A stretch of 64,000 nt of DNA from Candidatus Electrothrix aarhusensis (GCA_004028505.1 MTKO01000034.1:1-64000), one strand, 5' to 3'. Positions 19,802 to 29,311 are shown, counted from the stretch's first letter. The notes: generated from the sequence alone by a model not told the origin. Translations and numbers: made by a program.

Positions 19802-20677
19802 TTAACTTACAGAACTCAGGTAAGTGTACAAATTTACCTTTCTATTGGTAATCTTGAGTTTTTTCCTGATTGTTTTACGATGGGATGCAATGGTACTCAC
19901 AGATATATTACAGATATCTGAAATTTCCTTACTTCCCTTTCCCTGCTTTATCAAATTGACAATCTGCAATTCAGAAGGAGAAAGGGTTTTTCCCAGCTCA
20001 ACCCCACCAGCACCAGGAACAAAAGGCCTTGTGAGCTCCTGAAAAGTACTCTCAATTACTCGAAAAAGGACCTCCTTTTTTTCTGCATCCTCCTCCTCTG
20101 TTATTGCTCGAATCTTAGGAAGAATAAGTTTTTCCGCATTAAACTGAACCCGATTTGCAAGCTCCTTCTTTTCCTCTTCTATTGCGGAAAGGAGCACCTT
20201 GAGAGCTGCATTGACATCCTGTACCTTGCTCTCCGTATTCTGCAACTCCTCATCTCTGCTTCCCAGCTCGTGTATCAAACGTTTATTCACCCGATGCAGG
20301 GTCAGATGAGTCCTTAGCCTGATCAGTACCTCTTTTTCCGAAAACGGCTTAGTTATATAATCCACCCCACCTGCTTCAAAAGCGTTTATCTTTTCCTCAG
20401 TTGAGTGCAAACCACTCAAAAAGATAACTGGAATTCTTTGAGAATCCTCATTCTCCTTCAGAAGTCGACACGTCTCGTAGCCGTCCATTTTGGGCATAAC
20501 AACATCAAGGAGGATAATATCAGGCGGTTGCCTATCGACCATTTCGAGAGCTGAAGGCCCGTCCGACGCAGTCAATAATTCACATCCTGAGTCCTTAAGT
20601 ACGGTTTGCAACTGAATAATCCCAAAGGGGTCGTCATCAACAATAAGTACTGTACACGGGCTATCCGTAAAGTTCAT
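19802..20677 (-). CDS. Response regulator with receiver, coiled coil and LuxR-type HTH
   Basis: The product has 291 residues from ATG 20677; the frame continues back to GTG 20689. The receiver (about 10-125) has VDDDPFG, LLDVVMPKMDG and ITKPFSE. A charged, probably coiled-coil linker (about 130-220) follows, then a GerE/LuxR helix-turn-helix (LSPSELQIVNLIKQGKGSKE, SVSTIASHRKTIRKKL). It is a transcription factor controlled by phosphorylation. The hybrid kinase gene follows on the same strand after 95 nt, so the two probably form a relay. Targets are unknown. Confidence 0.88.
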   Translation of the reverse strand: MNFTDSPCTVLIVDDDPFGIIQLQTVLKDSGCELLTASDGPSALEMVDRQPPDIILLDVVMPKMDGYETCRLLKENEDSQRIPVIFLSGLHSTEEKINAFEAGGVDYITKPFSEKEVLIRLRTHLTLHRVNKRLIHELGSRDEELQNTESKVQDVNAALKVLLSAIEEEKKELANRVQFNAEKLILPKIRAITEEEDAEKKEVLFRVIESTFQELTRPFVPGAGGVELGKTLSPSELQIVNLIKQGKGSKEISDICNISVSTIASHRKTIRKKLKITNRKVNLYTYLSSVS

Positions 20678-20931
20678 ACTGCTCACCACAGCAAAGGTCA
20701 GTAAATAATTTTGTACACTTCACATGTAAGATTTATTTAAATAAAATATCATAATTGAAACAGAAATACAAGTTTCCTGATCACCGGTTTAAAATTTAAA
20801 ATTCTTCTTCCAGAAGAAGGACAAAGTAACCTTATTGAAAATAATTGCTCCTTTTTTTAAAGGAAAAAAAAGGCTATAATCTTTTTTCTTCCCAAATATC
20901 GACCCTCTTTTTTGGAGTGATAATACAGACA

Positions 20932-21654
20932 ATGCAACTTGTATGCGACAACCTGAGCTTTGAATATTCGGACAATGGCACAATCGTGCTTGATCGCCTC
21001 TCCTTTACCATGCAGGGACCAGGTTTTCATGCTGTGTTCGGTCCTTCTGGGGTAGGGAAAACCTCGCTGGCCCGGATTATTTCCGCTGGAATCACCGGGT
21101 ATACAGGCCAACTCCATCTCAAGGAAATTAAAACGATTCTCTACTCCTATAATATGGAACGACTACCGGGTTGGTCAAACATTGGTAATATACTTCGACA
21201 GGTAACGCCATCCGGGTGCGAATCCTTGCTTGAAGAGCTGATTACTGTTTTCGACTTGGACAGCCTCATGCATTCCCGCTTTGCTCGTCTCTCCTTGGGA
21301 CAGCAAAACCGAGTCAACCTGATTCGCTACTTGGTGCAGGATTTTGATCTGCTGATCCTGGATGAAAGCCTAGCCAATGTGGATGAAAAATTGCGCCACA
21401 CCATCCTCCTGCATATCAAAGAACGCTTTTCAGATAAAATGTTCCTCTCTATTTCCCATAATTTGATGGAAATAGCCACCTTTTGCAAAAAAATCGTGGT
21501 GCTCGGCTCGCGAAAAGAAGAAGGTCGGGAATATCTTCTCCAGGGAATGGATGTACAGAGGGATAGGGAAGTTGCTCAGGATATTGCTCAGGACATGCTC
21601 CCGGATAGAAAAAGATTGGATGAAGTAATGTTGGAGATCATGAATGCTTGTTAG
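20932..21654 (+). CDS. ABC importer ATPase (NMT1/SsuB-like system)
   Basis: The product has 240 residues from ATG 20932; the open frame reaches back to 20845, but the ABC fold begins at MQLVCDNLSFEY. Walker A is GPSGVGKTS, the signature is a variant LSLGQ (RLSLGQQNR), Walker B is LLILDESLANVDE and the switch is SISHN. It energises import together with the next two genes: it overlaps the permease by 11 nt, and the permease overlaps the binding protein. No TPP or other riboswitch is visible upstream. Confidence 0.85.
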   Translation: MQLVCDNLSFEYSDNGTIVLDRLSFTMQGPGFHAVFGPSGVGKTSLARIISAGITGYTGQLHLKEIKTILYSYNMERLPGWSNIGNILRQVTPSGCESLLEELITVFDLDSLMHSRFARLSLGQQNRVNLIRYLVQDFDLLILDESLANVDEKLRHTILLHIKERFSDKMFLSISHNLMEIATFCKKIVVLGSRKEEGREYLLQGMDVQRDREVAQDIAQDMLPDRKRLDEVMLEIMNAC

Positions 21655-22420
21655 GAGGTTTGTCAGAAGAATTGCGCAGTTTCTTATCGTCTATGGTATC
21701 GGCCTTGCCGGATTACTAGGCCTGAAATACGTTCTGGCCCTCTCCGATTATGTTGTACCGGATATCTCTTTGATTCTGGAGACGGCAAAAGAGGTCATAG
21801 CCGACTATATTCCTGCCGTCTTCAGTACCCTGTCGGTTACGATTCTTGGGCAGGTTATCTCCATTATCCTGGCCTTCAGCGTGGGGATTGCCGGAAGAAA
21901 ATCTTCCTGGCTAGGTTCTTTTATCCGGGTAACCGCCTATAATATCCAGGCCTATCCCATTGTGGCTCTGGCTCCGATCATCTTTATTCTGCTCGGCGAC
22001 GGCTTTATCTCCCGGCTCCTCATCGCCTCCATGATCTGCTATTTCCCTCTCCTCCTCTCGGTTCTCGGGGTGATGGCAGCCCCGGTCCGGGATATTGAAC
22101 ATTTTTATCGAGCTACAGGCCGGATGACCTGGCAATTAGAAGTCAAAATCCGGGCTTTTGAAAACCTCAGCAAGCTTACCACGGTAATTTCCGGCAGTGC
22201 CACCTTGGCTATGGCTGGAACTATAGTGGCTGAGTTTGTCGCTGCCAACGCAGGCATAGGCTACAGCATTCGCACAGCCCTTTATCAAAGCGATTTGGCA
22301 AAAATATTTGTCGCCCTGTTTTTGATCGGCATTATCATTTCTGTTTACCAAGGGCTGCTTGAAACCGTCGGCACTTGGATTATCCAAAAGACTTCAACTG
22401 AAGCATCTTCCCATGAATAA
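21644..22420 (+). CDS. ABC importer permease (SsuC/ThiX-like)
   Basis: The protein has 258 residues with about six TM helices and the BPD_transp_1 fold. A cytoplasmic EAA-like loop lies around residues 150-185 (FYRATGRMTWQLEVKIRAF). It forms the inner-membrane channel for the substrate delivered by the next gene's product. It overlaps both neighbours (11 nt and 8 nt), so the three proteins are translationally coupled. The family handles sulfonates, nitrate, thiamine precursors and similar small molecules; specificity is not readable here. Confidence 0.85.
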   Translation: MLVRRFVRRIAQFLIVYGIGLAGLLGLKYVLALSDYVVPDISLILETAKEVIADYIPAVFSTLSVTILGQVISIILAFSVGIAGRKSSWLGSFIRVTAYNIQAYPIVALAPIIFILLGDGFISRLLIASMICYFPLLLSVLGVMAAPVRDIEHFYRATGRMTWQLEVKIRAFENLSKLTTVISGSATLAMAGTIVAEFVAANAGIGYSIRTALYQSDLAKIFVALFLIGIIISVYQGLLETVGTWIIQKTSTEASSHE

Positions 22421-23414
22421 AAAATACGCCCTCTTTACCTATATCTTACTATTTTTACCCTATTCCTTCCTTTGCTTGCTGATCGTTACCCATTCAGCCC
22501 AGGCAAAAGAGCATGAGATTCGCTACCGGCTGAAATGGCTGTTTAACACCAGTGTTGCCGGAGATATCTATGCCAACAAGGCTGGATATTTTGCAGCCCA
22601 GGGGTTGCAGGTCAACATCAAGGAGGGCAGCCCAGAAAAAAATGCCATTAACGAGCTGGAACTTGGACGAGCTGAATTCGGGGTGGCTTCGGCAGATCAG
22701 GTCATCCGCGCCCTGGATAAAGGAGCACGCCTTGTTGTACTGGCGCAGATCTTTCAGGTCAACCCCATGCAATGGATCTACCGAGATGATCAGCCGGAAA
22801 TCAAGACCCTGAACGACCTTCAGGGAAAAACGATAGGCATTACCTTTGGCGGTAATGATGAAACCATCATGCGTACCTTGCTGACCAAGGCCGGGATTAA
22901 AGAAAAAGAAGTGAAGCTGAGCGGGGTTCGTTTTGATTTTATGCCCTTCTTCCGTCGCCAAGTCGAGGTCTGGCCGGTGTATCGAAATAGCCAGGGCGTT
23001 ATTTTACAAGATAAACTGACCAAGGAGGGGGAGGCTGTGCGGTTTTTTAATCCGGCAGAATTCGGGGTGAATTTTGTCGCCAACTCGATCATCACCTCGG
23101 AAGAGATGCTCAAAGAACAACCCCAGGTTGTAGAAAAATTTCTGACAGCCTTGTTACAGGGTTGGGAAGCGGCCATGAATCAGGAGAACGAAACCAAAGT
23201 ACTGGCTGCGGTGAAAGCACTGGATAAAAACACCGATGCCCGGATTATGCAAAAGCAGCTTGCTTCTACCCGAGGACTGGTGCTGGCCGAGGCTGAAGCA
23301 AAAAAGATCGGGGCCATTGACATGCCGGCTTGGCAACAAACCGAGGCAATCATGCTACAGGCAGGCCAGATTAAACGGGCCGTGCAGGTGGAGAAGTATT
23401 TGCAGGTGAGATAA
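22413..23414 (+). CDS. NMT1/THI5-like periplasmic substrate-binding protein
   Basis: The product has 333 residues from ATG 22413, overlapping the permease stop. A signal peptide ends ..THSAQA before KEHEIRYRLKW. The mature part has the NMT1 layout: W-F in LKWLFNTSVAGDIYANKAGYF, GSPEKNA, FGVASADQVI and GITFGGNDETIM. It captures the ligand in the periplasm for the upstream importer. THI5-like proteins often bind pyrimidine thiamine precursors, but the lack of a TPP riboswitch or thi genes leaves the ligand open. Confidence 0.85.
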   Translation: MNKKYALFTYILLFLPYSFLCLLIVTHSAQAKEHEIRYRLKWLFNTSVAGDIYANKAGYFAAQGLQVNIKEGSPEKNAINELELGRAEFGVASADQVIRALDKGARLVVLAQIFQVNPMQWIYRDDQPEIKTLNDLQGKTIGITFGGNDETIMRTLLTKAGIKEKEVKLSGVRFDFMPFFRRQVEVWPVYRNSQGVILQDKLTKEGEAVRFFNPAEFGVNFVANSIITSEEMLKEQPQVVEKFLTALLQGWEAAMNQENETKVLAAVKALDKNTDARIMQKQLASTRGLVLAEAEAKKIGAIDMPAWQQTEAIMLQAGQIKRAVQVEKYLQVR

Positions 23415-23432
23415 CCTGCTAGCTGCCATCCT

Positions 23433-23458
23433 CCGGGATAAAACGAGCTTTTTCCCGG
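23433..23458. terminator. Inverted repeat between convergent operons
   Basis: CCGGGA..AAA pairs with TTT..TCCCGG in the 62-nt gap between the ABC operon and the glutaminyl cyclase gene. It has no strong U-tract on either strand, so termination is only likely. Confidence 0.35.
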
Positions 23459-23476
23459 CGTTAAAAAAGGTTATTT

Positions 23477-24286
23477 TTAGAGACCTTCCTTTGCCACCAC
23501 CTTTATCTCAAACAACGAGGGCCATAACTTACCCGTCACAAAAAGGCGATCATTCACCGGATCGTACATAATCCCGTTGAGCACATCAGTTTTTCCTTTC
23601 CAAATGCTCTGCACCCGAGCTGAAAGCTCACTCAGATCAAGCCAGCCAGAGACCACACCGTCCTCCGGGTGAATGATCGCAATCCGATCTGTCTGCCAAA
23701 CATTGGCATAGATGGAACCCCGGACATATTCCAGCTCATTCAACCTTGCAACCTCTCCCTGGTCATCCCGGACCAGGATGCGCCGTTTTTCTTCCAGGGT
23801 TTCCGGATCAAGAAAATACAGCGAGGCTGTACCGTCACTGACAATCAGCTCGTTGCCGTTATGAGTGATTCCCCAGCCCTCACGCGGATACGGCCTGGAT
23901 TTGATCACAGAAAATTTGTCTTTATCAAACAGGAAAATCCGCCTGCTTTTCCAGGTCAGCTGATAAATGAGTCCCTGGAAAACCGTGATTCCTTCGGCAA
24001 AATATTGTCGCGTATAGTTTTGCTGCTGGTTCACTAACCCAGTTTTCAGATCCACCGAGCGCAAGGAGGAGCGGCCATAGAGGCCCGTTCCCTCATACAT
24101 TCGCCCTTCATCCCAGGCCAGCCCCTGGGTAAACGCCTTGGAGTCATGGGGATATTCTCGAATCAGAGTATAGGTGTACTGCTTTGGCCGAGGAACCTGC
24201 GTTTCGCCGCCCCCCGGCATCGCTCTGAACAACAATCCGAAGACGAAAAAAAGGATGAGGAAAAACCGGAGCACCAATCCGTCCAT
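23477..24286 (-). CDS. Glutaminyl-peptide cyclotransferase, exported
   Basis: The protein has 269 residues. An N-terminal hydrophobic segment (about 5-22, LRFFLILFFVFGLLF) is followed by a five-bladed propeller of the plant/bacterial glutamine cyclotransferase family, with motifs DSKAFTQGL, YEGTGLYG, REGWGITHNG, VSDGT, LNELEY, LNGIMYDP and VTGKLWP. It cyclises N-terminal Gln to pyroglutamate on exported peptides, in the periplasm or membrane-anchored. It starts 1 nt after the recJ stop, so it probably shares the recJ transcript. Confidence 0.88.
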   Translation of the reverse strand: MDGLVLRFFLILFFVFGLLFRAMPGGGETQVPRPKQYTYTLIREYPHDSKAFTQGLAWDEGRMYEGTGLYGRSSLRSVDLKTGLVNQQQNYTRQYFAEGITVFQGLIYQLTWKSRRIFLFDKDKFSVIKSRPYPREGWGITHNGNELIVSDGTASLYFLDPETLEEKRRILVRDDQGEVARLNELEYVRGSIYANVWQTDRIAIIHPEDGVVSGWLDLSELSARVQSIWKGKTDVLNGIMYDPVNDRLFVTGKLWPSLFEIKVVAKEGL

Positions 24287-24287
24287 T

Positions 24288-26063
24288 TTAATCAGCAGGC
24301 CTTACAGTAACCGCATGTACATCAAGCCGTTTTTTCCCCCGAAAGCAGGATTCCTTCAGGCGAAAGCCCAAATCCACTTTCCCTGCAACAGCCAGAGCAT
24401 GCTGCTCAGCCATGAAAAAACCAATACCGCTGAGCCGAGTGCCGTTGAGGCTGAGCGAAAATTTGAGGTGTTCGCGCAGGCAATGGACGTCCTCCAACTG
24501 AACATTCTGTGCAAGAAAAACCGGCTCCGGGTTGCCCTCACCAAAGGGTTCCATGAGCTGCAATCCTCGCAGGAGTTCCTGGCAATTCTGGTTGTTATCC
24601 AACAGAGCATCAACCATGACGCCCTGTTGCTGCTCATCACGCTCCATTTGCTGTATCTGGTTGTCGAACAGGGCACGAAAGGCGGCAAAGGCATCCTGCC
24701 GTACAGTGAGTCCGGCTGCCATAGCGTGCCCGCCGAAACGGAGGATCTGCTCCTGGCAGAGCTCAAGAGCCCGGTGGAGATTCAGTCCGGGCACGGAACG
24801 ACCCGACCCTTTCACCACTGCCACCTCGCCCTCCTCTGAGGAATACGGCGGAGTATCGCCGGTGAAAACCAGGGACGGTAGATGAAAGCGATCAACCATC
24901 CGGGAGGCAATAATGCCGATTACCCCTAAATGCCAGTTCCTGCCGTACAGCACTAGGCTTTCCATGCCCTCCTTGACCTGCTCTTCGGCCTGACGCACCG
25001 CCTCATCCAACACTGCCGCTTCAAGCTCCCGCCGGAGAAGATTGGCCTGCTCCAATTCCTGAGCTAAGTCAGCCGCGCTATCGCCCTTACTCAGAAGAAG
25101 ATTTGCTGCCAACTGAGGATTACCCAGTCGGCCTGCCGCATTGATCCTCGGAGCCAACTGAAAAGCAATATTTTCCGCTGTGATAATACCCTGCCCTGTT
25201 TTAGCGACCTTGCATAGAGCCTGGAGACCGGGCCTGCCGTGCTCGCCTATAACCTCCAGCCCTGCCCTGACCAGAATGCGGTTCACCCCGGTCAGTTGCA
25301 TCACATCGGCAACCGTGCCCAAGGCCACCAAATCGAGAAAATCGCGCAGATTGGGCATGGTGTCCTTGGTCCAGATGCCTAGCTCTACCAGCCTGCGGCG
25401 CAAGGCCATAATCAAAAAAAAAGCCACTCCTACTCCGGATAGGCCCTTATAGGCGAACGCGCAATCCTGCTGACGTGGATTGATGATAGCGTCGGCCTGA
25501 GGCATTCTAGCCTGATCACTGGGGGGCTGATGATGATCCGTGATAATCACCCGGAAACCGAGCTCTTGGGCATAAGCCACCTCTTCTGCGCTAGTGATAC
25601 CGCAGTCCACCGTAATCAGGAGGGCGGGCATGCGCACCTTTTCCGCCAAGGCAGCCACGGATTTCATGGTCAGGCCGTAATCATCGGTCAGTCGGTTGGG
25701 CAGATGCCAGATCGCCTTGATGTCAAGCTTGGCCAGAAAATCGGTCAGCAGCACGGTGGCGGTAATGCCGTCCACATCGTAATCCCCGTGGATAACCACC
25801 TGCTGCCCGGCCTGTATGGTCTCGGCCAGGATATCAACAGCGGCGTCCAGTCCTTTCAGGGCTGCGGGTGAAGGCAGCTCAGCCAACTGCGGCTCAAGAA
25901 AGGGGGCTGCTGCTTCCGGGCTTGTCAGTCCACGTCGGTAGAGGAGTTCCGCAACGATCTTTGGTAGACGGAGATCCTTGGCCAGTTTTTGGCTGGTTGT
26001 TGCCTCGGCGGCTGTCAAGGGTGGTGGTAGGATGTAGGGGGGCTGTTCTTTTATGGTGGTCAA
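24288..26063 (-). CDS. recJ: Single-stranded-DNA exonuclease RecJ
   Basis: This is a DHH-family 5'-3' ssDNA exonuclease for recombination and mismatch repair. DHH motifs: GDYDVDGITATVLL, TVDCGIT, ITDHHQPP, INPRQ, then LAPRINAAGRLG and the DHHA1 motif GGHAMAAG. The open frame reaches 26228, but residues before TTG 26063 are translated from a hairpin-repeat array and match no RecJ N-terminus, so I choose TTG 26063 (TTIKEQPPYILPPP), giving 591 residues. The true start could lie a little upstream. The glutaminyl cyclase gene follows directly. Confidence 0.9.
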   Translation of the reverse strand: MTTIKEQPPYILPPPLTAAEATTSQKLAKDLRLPKIVAELLYRRGLTSPEAAAPFLEPQLAELPSPAALKGLDAAVDILAETIQAGQQVVIHGDYDVDGITATVLLTDFLAKLDIKAIWHLPNRLTDDYGLTMKSVAALAEKVRMPALLITVDCGITSAEEVAYAQELGFRVIITDHHQPPSDQARMPQADAIINPRQQDCAFAYKGLSGVGVAFFLIMALRRRLVELGIWTKDTMPNLRDFLDLVALGTVADVMQLTGVNRILVRAGLEVIGEHGRPGLQALCKVAKTGQGIITAENIAFQLAPRINAAGRLGNPQLAANLLLSKGDSAADLAQELEQANLLRRELEAAVLDEAVRQAEEQVKEGMESLVLYGRNWHLGVIGIIASRMVDRFHLPSLVFTGDTPPYSSEEGEVAVVKGSGRSVPGLNLHRALELCQEQILRFGGHAMAAGLTVRQDAFAAFRALFDNQIQQMERDEQQQGVMVDALLDNNQNCQELLRGLQLMEPFGEGNPEPVFLAQNVQLEDVHCLREHLKFSLSLNGTRLSGIGFFMAEQHALAVAGKVDLGFRLKESCFRGKKRLDVHAVTVRPAD

Positions 26064-26104
26064 GGTGTTGAATTGTTTTGGTTGAGGGTGATGAATTTTG
26101 TTGT

Positions 26105-26345
26105 ACTTGTCGCAGGATACTAATACCCCGAAGGGGTTATACTTAACAAGCTCGGGGTAACACCCCGAGAAACCCTTCTCTCCCCAGCGATAAATCACTG
26201 GGCTATGATTGAATGTCCCTCCGGACAATAGTCCCGGAGGAACGACAGAAAATAGCCCGCTGTTTTAACGGCGGGCACCAAGGTTGAGAAAGTCGTGGAC
26301 TCAGGGTGTTACCCTAAGCTGATATATACAGCCCCGTTGGGGCAT
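26105..26345. repeat. Array of short hairpins (palindromic intergenic repeat)
   Basis: At least seven stem-loops lie in about 240 nt: ACCCC/GGGGT at 26125-26138; CTCGGGGT/ACCCCGAG at 26151-26169; CCCAG/CTGGG around 26184-26202; CCTCCGG/CCGGAGG around 26218-26240; GCCCGC/GCGGGC around 26255-26276; AGGGT/ACCCT around 26303-26315; GCCCC/GGGGC at 26331-26343. None has a U-tract. It resembles dispersed REP-type intergenic arrays and lies directly in front of recJ. Confidence 0.65.
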
Positions 26346-26406
26346 AATTGACAAAACACTCCAGCGATAGTAACGTTACTACATAAAATTCAACAGGAGA
26401 TACACC

Positions 26407-26673
26407 ATGTCTGTTACAACAATATCCAGCACAGCATTAACTAGAGATATCGGCAAGACAAAAAAAGCCGCGCAAGCTGGGCCTGTCATTCTCACAGAGG
26501 ATGGTCAACCAGCCTATGTTCTTATGAATATCGAGCAATATAAAGAGATTATCGAAAACGCACAAAGCATCCTTGACCTGCCTCGCCCTGCCCGGTGCAG
26601 AGGATATCGACTTCAATCCGCCCCGCCTTTCTATCACTCCACAGTCACACTCTTAGCCAAATTCCTCGGCTGA
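26407..26673 (+). pseudogene. Broken orphan Phd/YefM-type antitoxin
   Basis: The first about 58 residues are a normal antitoxin (TALTRDIGKTKKAAQAGPVI, then YVLMNIEQYKEIIENAQSIL) with a good AGGAG site 10 nt upstream. After SILDL the frame is lost. Removing one C at 26581-26582 restores LALPGAEDIDFNPPRLSIT, the usual toxin-binding tail, which would end at 26656. No toxin gene follows; the 3' end instead runs antisense into the end of glmS. This is a relic of a toxin-antitoxin pair cut short at glmS, or an antitoxin kept without its toxin. Confidence 0.75.
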
Positions 26674-28471
26674 TCAACATCGCAACCACGCCGATTGGCA
26701 ATTTCATAGGAAAGCAACTGCGCCGGGATGGTATAGAGCAGAGGATTGAGCTCCTCATGAACCTTGGGCAAATAGAGGACATCATCGGTCAGGTCAGCAA
26801 GATGTTCATCTCCTTCTGTGCCGATCAGTAGTAGCCGCCCCTGACGGGCCCGAATTTCTTCCACATTGGAGATGGTTTTCTGGTACACCGCATCCTGCGG
26901 AACCAGAGCCATAACCGGCATATCCTTATCAATCAGGGCGATGGGACCGTGTTTCAGTTCACCGGCAGCATAGCCTTCGGCATGAATATAGGAAATCTCC
27001 TTCAATTTCAAGGCACCTTCCAAGGCGATAGGGAAGTTCAGCCCCCGCCCGACAAAGAGAAAATCTTTCGCATCATAATATCCCTCAATCATCTCCCGAA
27101 TCTGCTCCTGCATACCCGGCAAAGTCGACTCAATAACTGCGGCAACATCAATGAGCGCTGCGCCCAATTCTTTGAGCGTCTCCCGATCAATGGTCTGACG
27201 AACCTGCCCGAGATACAAGGTGAACAAGAAAAGGCTGAAAGCTGGCTGGTAAAGGCTTTGGTTGAGGCCACCCCGATCTCAGGACCGGCATGGGTGTAGA
27301 TAACCCCGTCCGCCTCCCTGGTCATGGTGGAACCAACCACATTACAGATGGTCACCACTCTCGAACCCAGTGAGGCCGCCAAACGGATACCTGCCAGGGT
27401 GTCAGCTGTTTCTCCAGACTGGGAGATAGAAATAGTTAAGACCCGTTCATCAAGCAAAAGCCGACGATAGCGAAATTCCGAGGCAATATCCACATCCACC
27501 GGGATCCCTGCCCATTTTTCAATCCAATACTTGGCCACCAAGGCTGCATGCCAAGACGTTCCACAGGCCACCAACGCAATCCGCTCGATTTTTCGCAATT
27601 CATCATCAGAAAGGCCGATCTCTGGGATATCAATTCTTCCTGTATCCGGGATAATTCTGCCGCTCACCGTATTCAAAATGGCTTGAGGTTGCTCATAGAT
27701 TTCTTTGAGCATGAAATGCTTATAACCGGCTTTTTCGGCCATAGCAGCATTCCAATTAATCGTTTTGACTTCCTTGGTTATCTCCTGCCCACTCTCAATT
27801 CCCATGATTGTATACGAACCTTTTTCCAGCACAGCCAATTCATGATCATCAAGAAAAATAACATCCTTGGTATAGGGGAGCAGGGCCGGAATATCCGAGG
27901 CAAGATAACAGGCATCCGCATCCACACCCATGACCAAGGGGCTCTGGTTACGGGCTGCAACGAGTCTGCCCGGATCCTTCAACCACATCACACCAAGGGC
28001 ATAGGAACCCTCAACGTGCGCCAGAGCTGTACGCACGGCAGCCACCAAATCATCTTCAAGATATTTTTCAATGAGATGAACCAGAACCTCCGTGTCCGTC
28101 TCTGAGGAAAAGCAATGCCCATCCGCGCTAAGATCCTGTTTGAGCTGACCATAATTTTCAATAATCCCGTTATGGACCACCACCAGTTCACCGGTGCAGT
28201 CGGAATGAGGATGGGCATTATCTTTGGTGGGTGCGCCGTGAGTGGCCCAGCGGGTGTGCCCCAGACCAGTATGAGCATCAGCTCCGATATATTCATCAAC
28301 CACTTCTTCCAGATTGACCAATTTTCCAGCGGCCCGAAATTTCACTAACTCATCCTGATACTGATACACAAGACCGGCTGAGTCGTATCCTCGATACTCC
28401 AAGCGACGCAATCCTTCCAGCAACACTGGAATAACTTTTCGATTCCCGGTATAACCGACTATCCCACACAT
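26634..28471 (-). pseudogene. glmS: Glutamine-fructose-6-phosphate aminotransferase with one frameshift
   Basis: The enzyme makes glucosamine-6-phosphate for peptidoglycan and LPS. The N-terminal glutaminase (MCGIVGYTG with Cys2, GHTRWATHG, HNGIIENY) and two SIS isomerase domains (ISQSGETADTLA, IGVASTKAFTSQLSAF) lie in one frame. The C-terminal part (LFTLYLGQVRQTI ... NLAKSVTVE, the canonical GlmS end) is in another. One missing base in the A4 run at 27229-27232 (T-run in the gene) explains it; repair gives about 612 residues, normal for GlmS. GlmS is normally indispensable, so a sequencing error is the likeliest reason. No glmS ribozyme is expected in this group and none is visible. Confidence 0.88.
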
Positions 28472-28805
28472 AGCGACTCCAATAGAATTATAATGAATAA
28501 AGAAAATACCCTGATAGCTTTAAAAGCTGCTCATATACTTGGAATATTCCTTAGAATACAGTATTCTTCGGGCAAACATGAAAAAAGAATATCATATCCA
28601 ATCTATAAAGAACACAGAAAAAACACCCTGCAATAACCGGGAAAATATTTACAGGGATCGGCAAAGGCAGTATCTTGTTTCGTTGTAAAAAATCATCCTA
28701 TCTGGGGACGGACGGGTTTTGGTGTCTAAAAAGTCACCATGCAAAAAAACGAGCGAAATCTTGCCCCCCTTTAACAGCCAATCAACCGCGTTCCATAATG
28801 TTCTG
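28472..28805. other. Divergent spacer between glmS and the Nudix gene
   Basis: This 334-nt AT-rich stretch must hold promoters in both directions. A possible 47-codon plus-strand ORF starting near 28491 has no ribosome site and I do not support it. No RNA gene or repeat is seen. Confidence 0.35.
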
Positions 28806-29240
28806 ATGAGCAAGAAAAATAAGAAAAAAGTGCGAAAAAAAGCAGGCGTTGTTGTCTATAAATATACAGAGAACGATAAGGACCCCTTGGTGCTGATCGT
28901 CTCGGCCCGCAAAGTAAAAGGTTCGTGGGTGTTTCCGGTTGGCGGAATTGATCCCGGAGAAACTGCGAAAATCGCTGCTGCCCGGGAGTGTGAAGAGGAA
29001 TCTGGCTACTGTGTCAAAATCGGCGAAAAGCTGACTCCTATTGAGTCATGCGAATCATGCAGCGACAAAAAAACAGCCCGTTTCACCTTTTTTCTGGCCA
29101 CGGTATCAGCAGAGAAAGAAACTTGGGAAACCGACAGAAGCAGAGAGTGGGTTCCTCTTTCCGAGGCAAAAGACAGGCTACCCTCCTTGTTTCATAGCGT
29201 GGCAGAAGAAGCAGCAGCCCGCTTTCTTGCTGAGCAGTAG
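28806..29240 (+). CDS. Nudix hydrolase
   Basis: The product has 144 residues from ATG 28806; the open frame starts at 28719, but its first 29 residues are unlike the family. The Nudix box GGIDPGETAKIAAARECEEE plus SG fits Gx5Ex7REUxEExG exactly. The basic N-terminus (SKKNKKKVRKKAG) and the domain size resemble diphosphoinositol-polyphosphate/Ap5A-type Nudix enzymes, but the substrate cannot be set. The stop codon lies inside a palindrome at 29237-29264. pyrE follows after 71 nt. Confidence 0.85.
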   Translation: MSKKNKKKVRKKAGVVVYKYTENDKDPLVLIVSARKVKGSWVFPVGGIDPGETAKIAAARECEEESGYCVKIGEKLTPIESCESCSDKKTARFTFFLATVSAEKETWETDRSREWVPLSEAKDRLPSLFHSVAEEAAARFLAEQ

Positions 29241-29264
29241 GGGCACGGCGCGCCGTGCCCTTAC
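29237..29264 (+). repeat. 14-bp near-perfect palindrome, GTAGGGGC-type
   Basis: GTAGGGGCACGGCG pairs with CGCCGTGCCCTTAC with a single mismatch. It contains the Nudix stop codon and shares its ends with the hairpin at 4417-4446. Confidence 0.55.
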
Positions 29265-29311
29265 CCCATCGCACCAAACCTCTAACAAAAAAACATTAAG
29301 GATATTTACAA

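Noticed and set aside
20690-20931. TPP riboswitch upstream of the NMT1-like ABC operon
   Set aside because: No CUGAGA or other THI-box core; only A/T-rich short palindromes.
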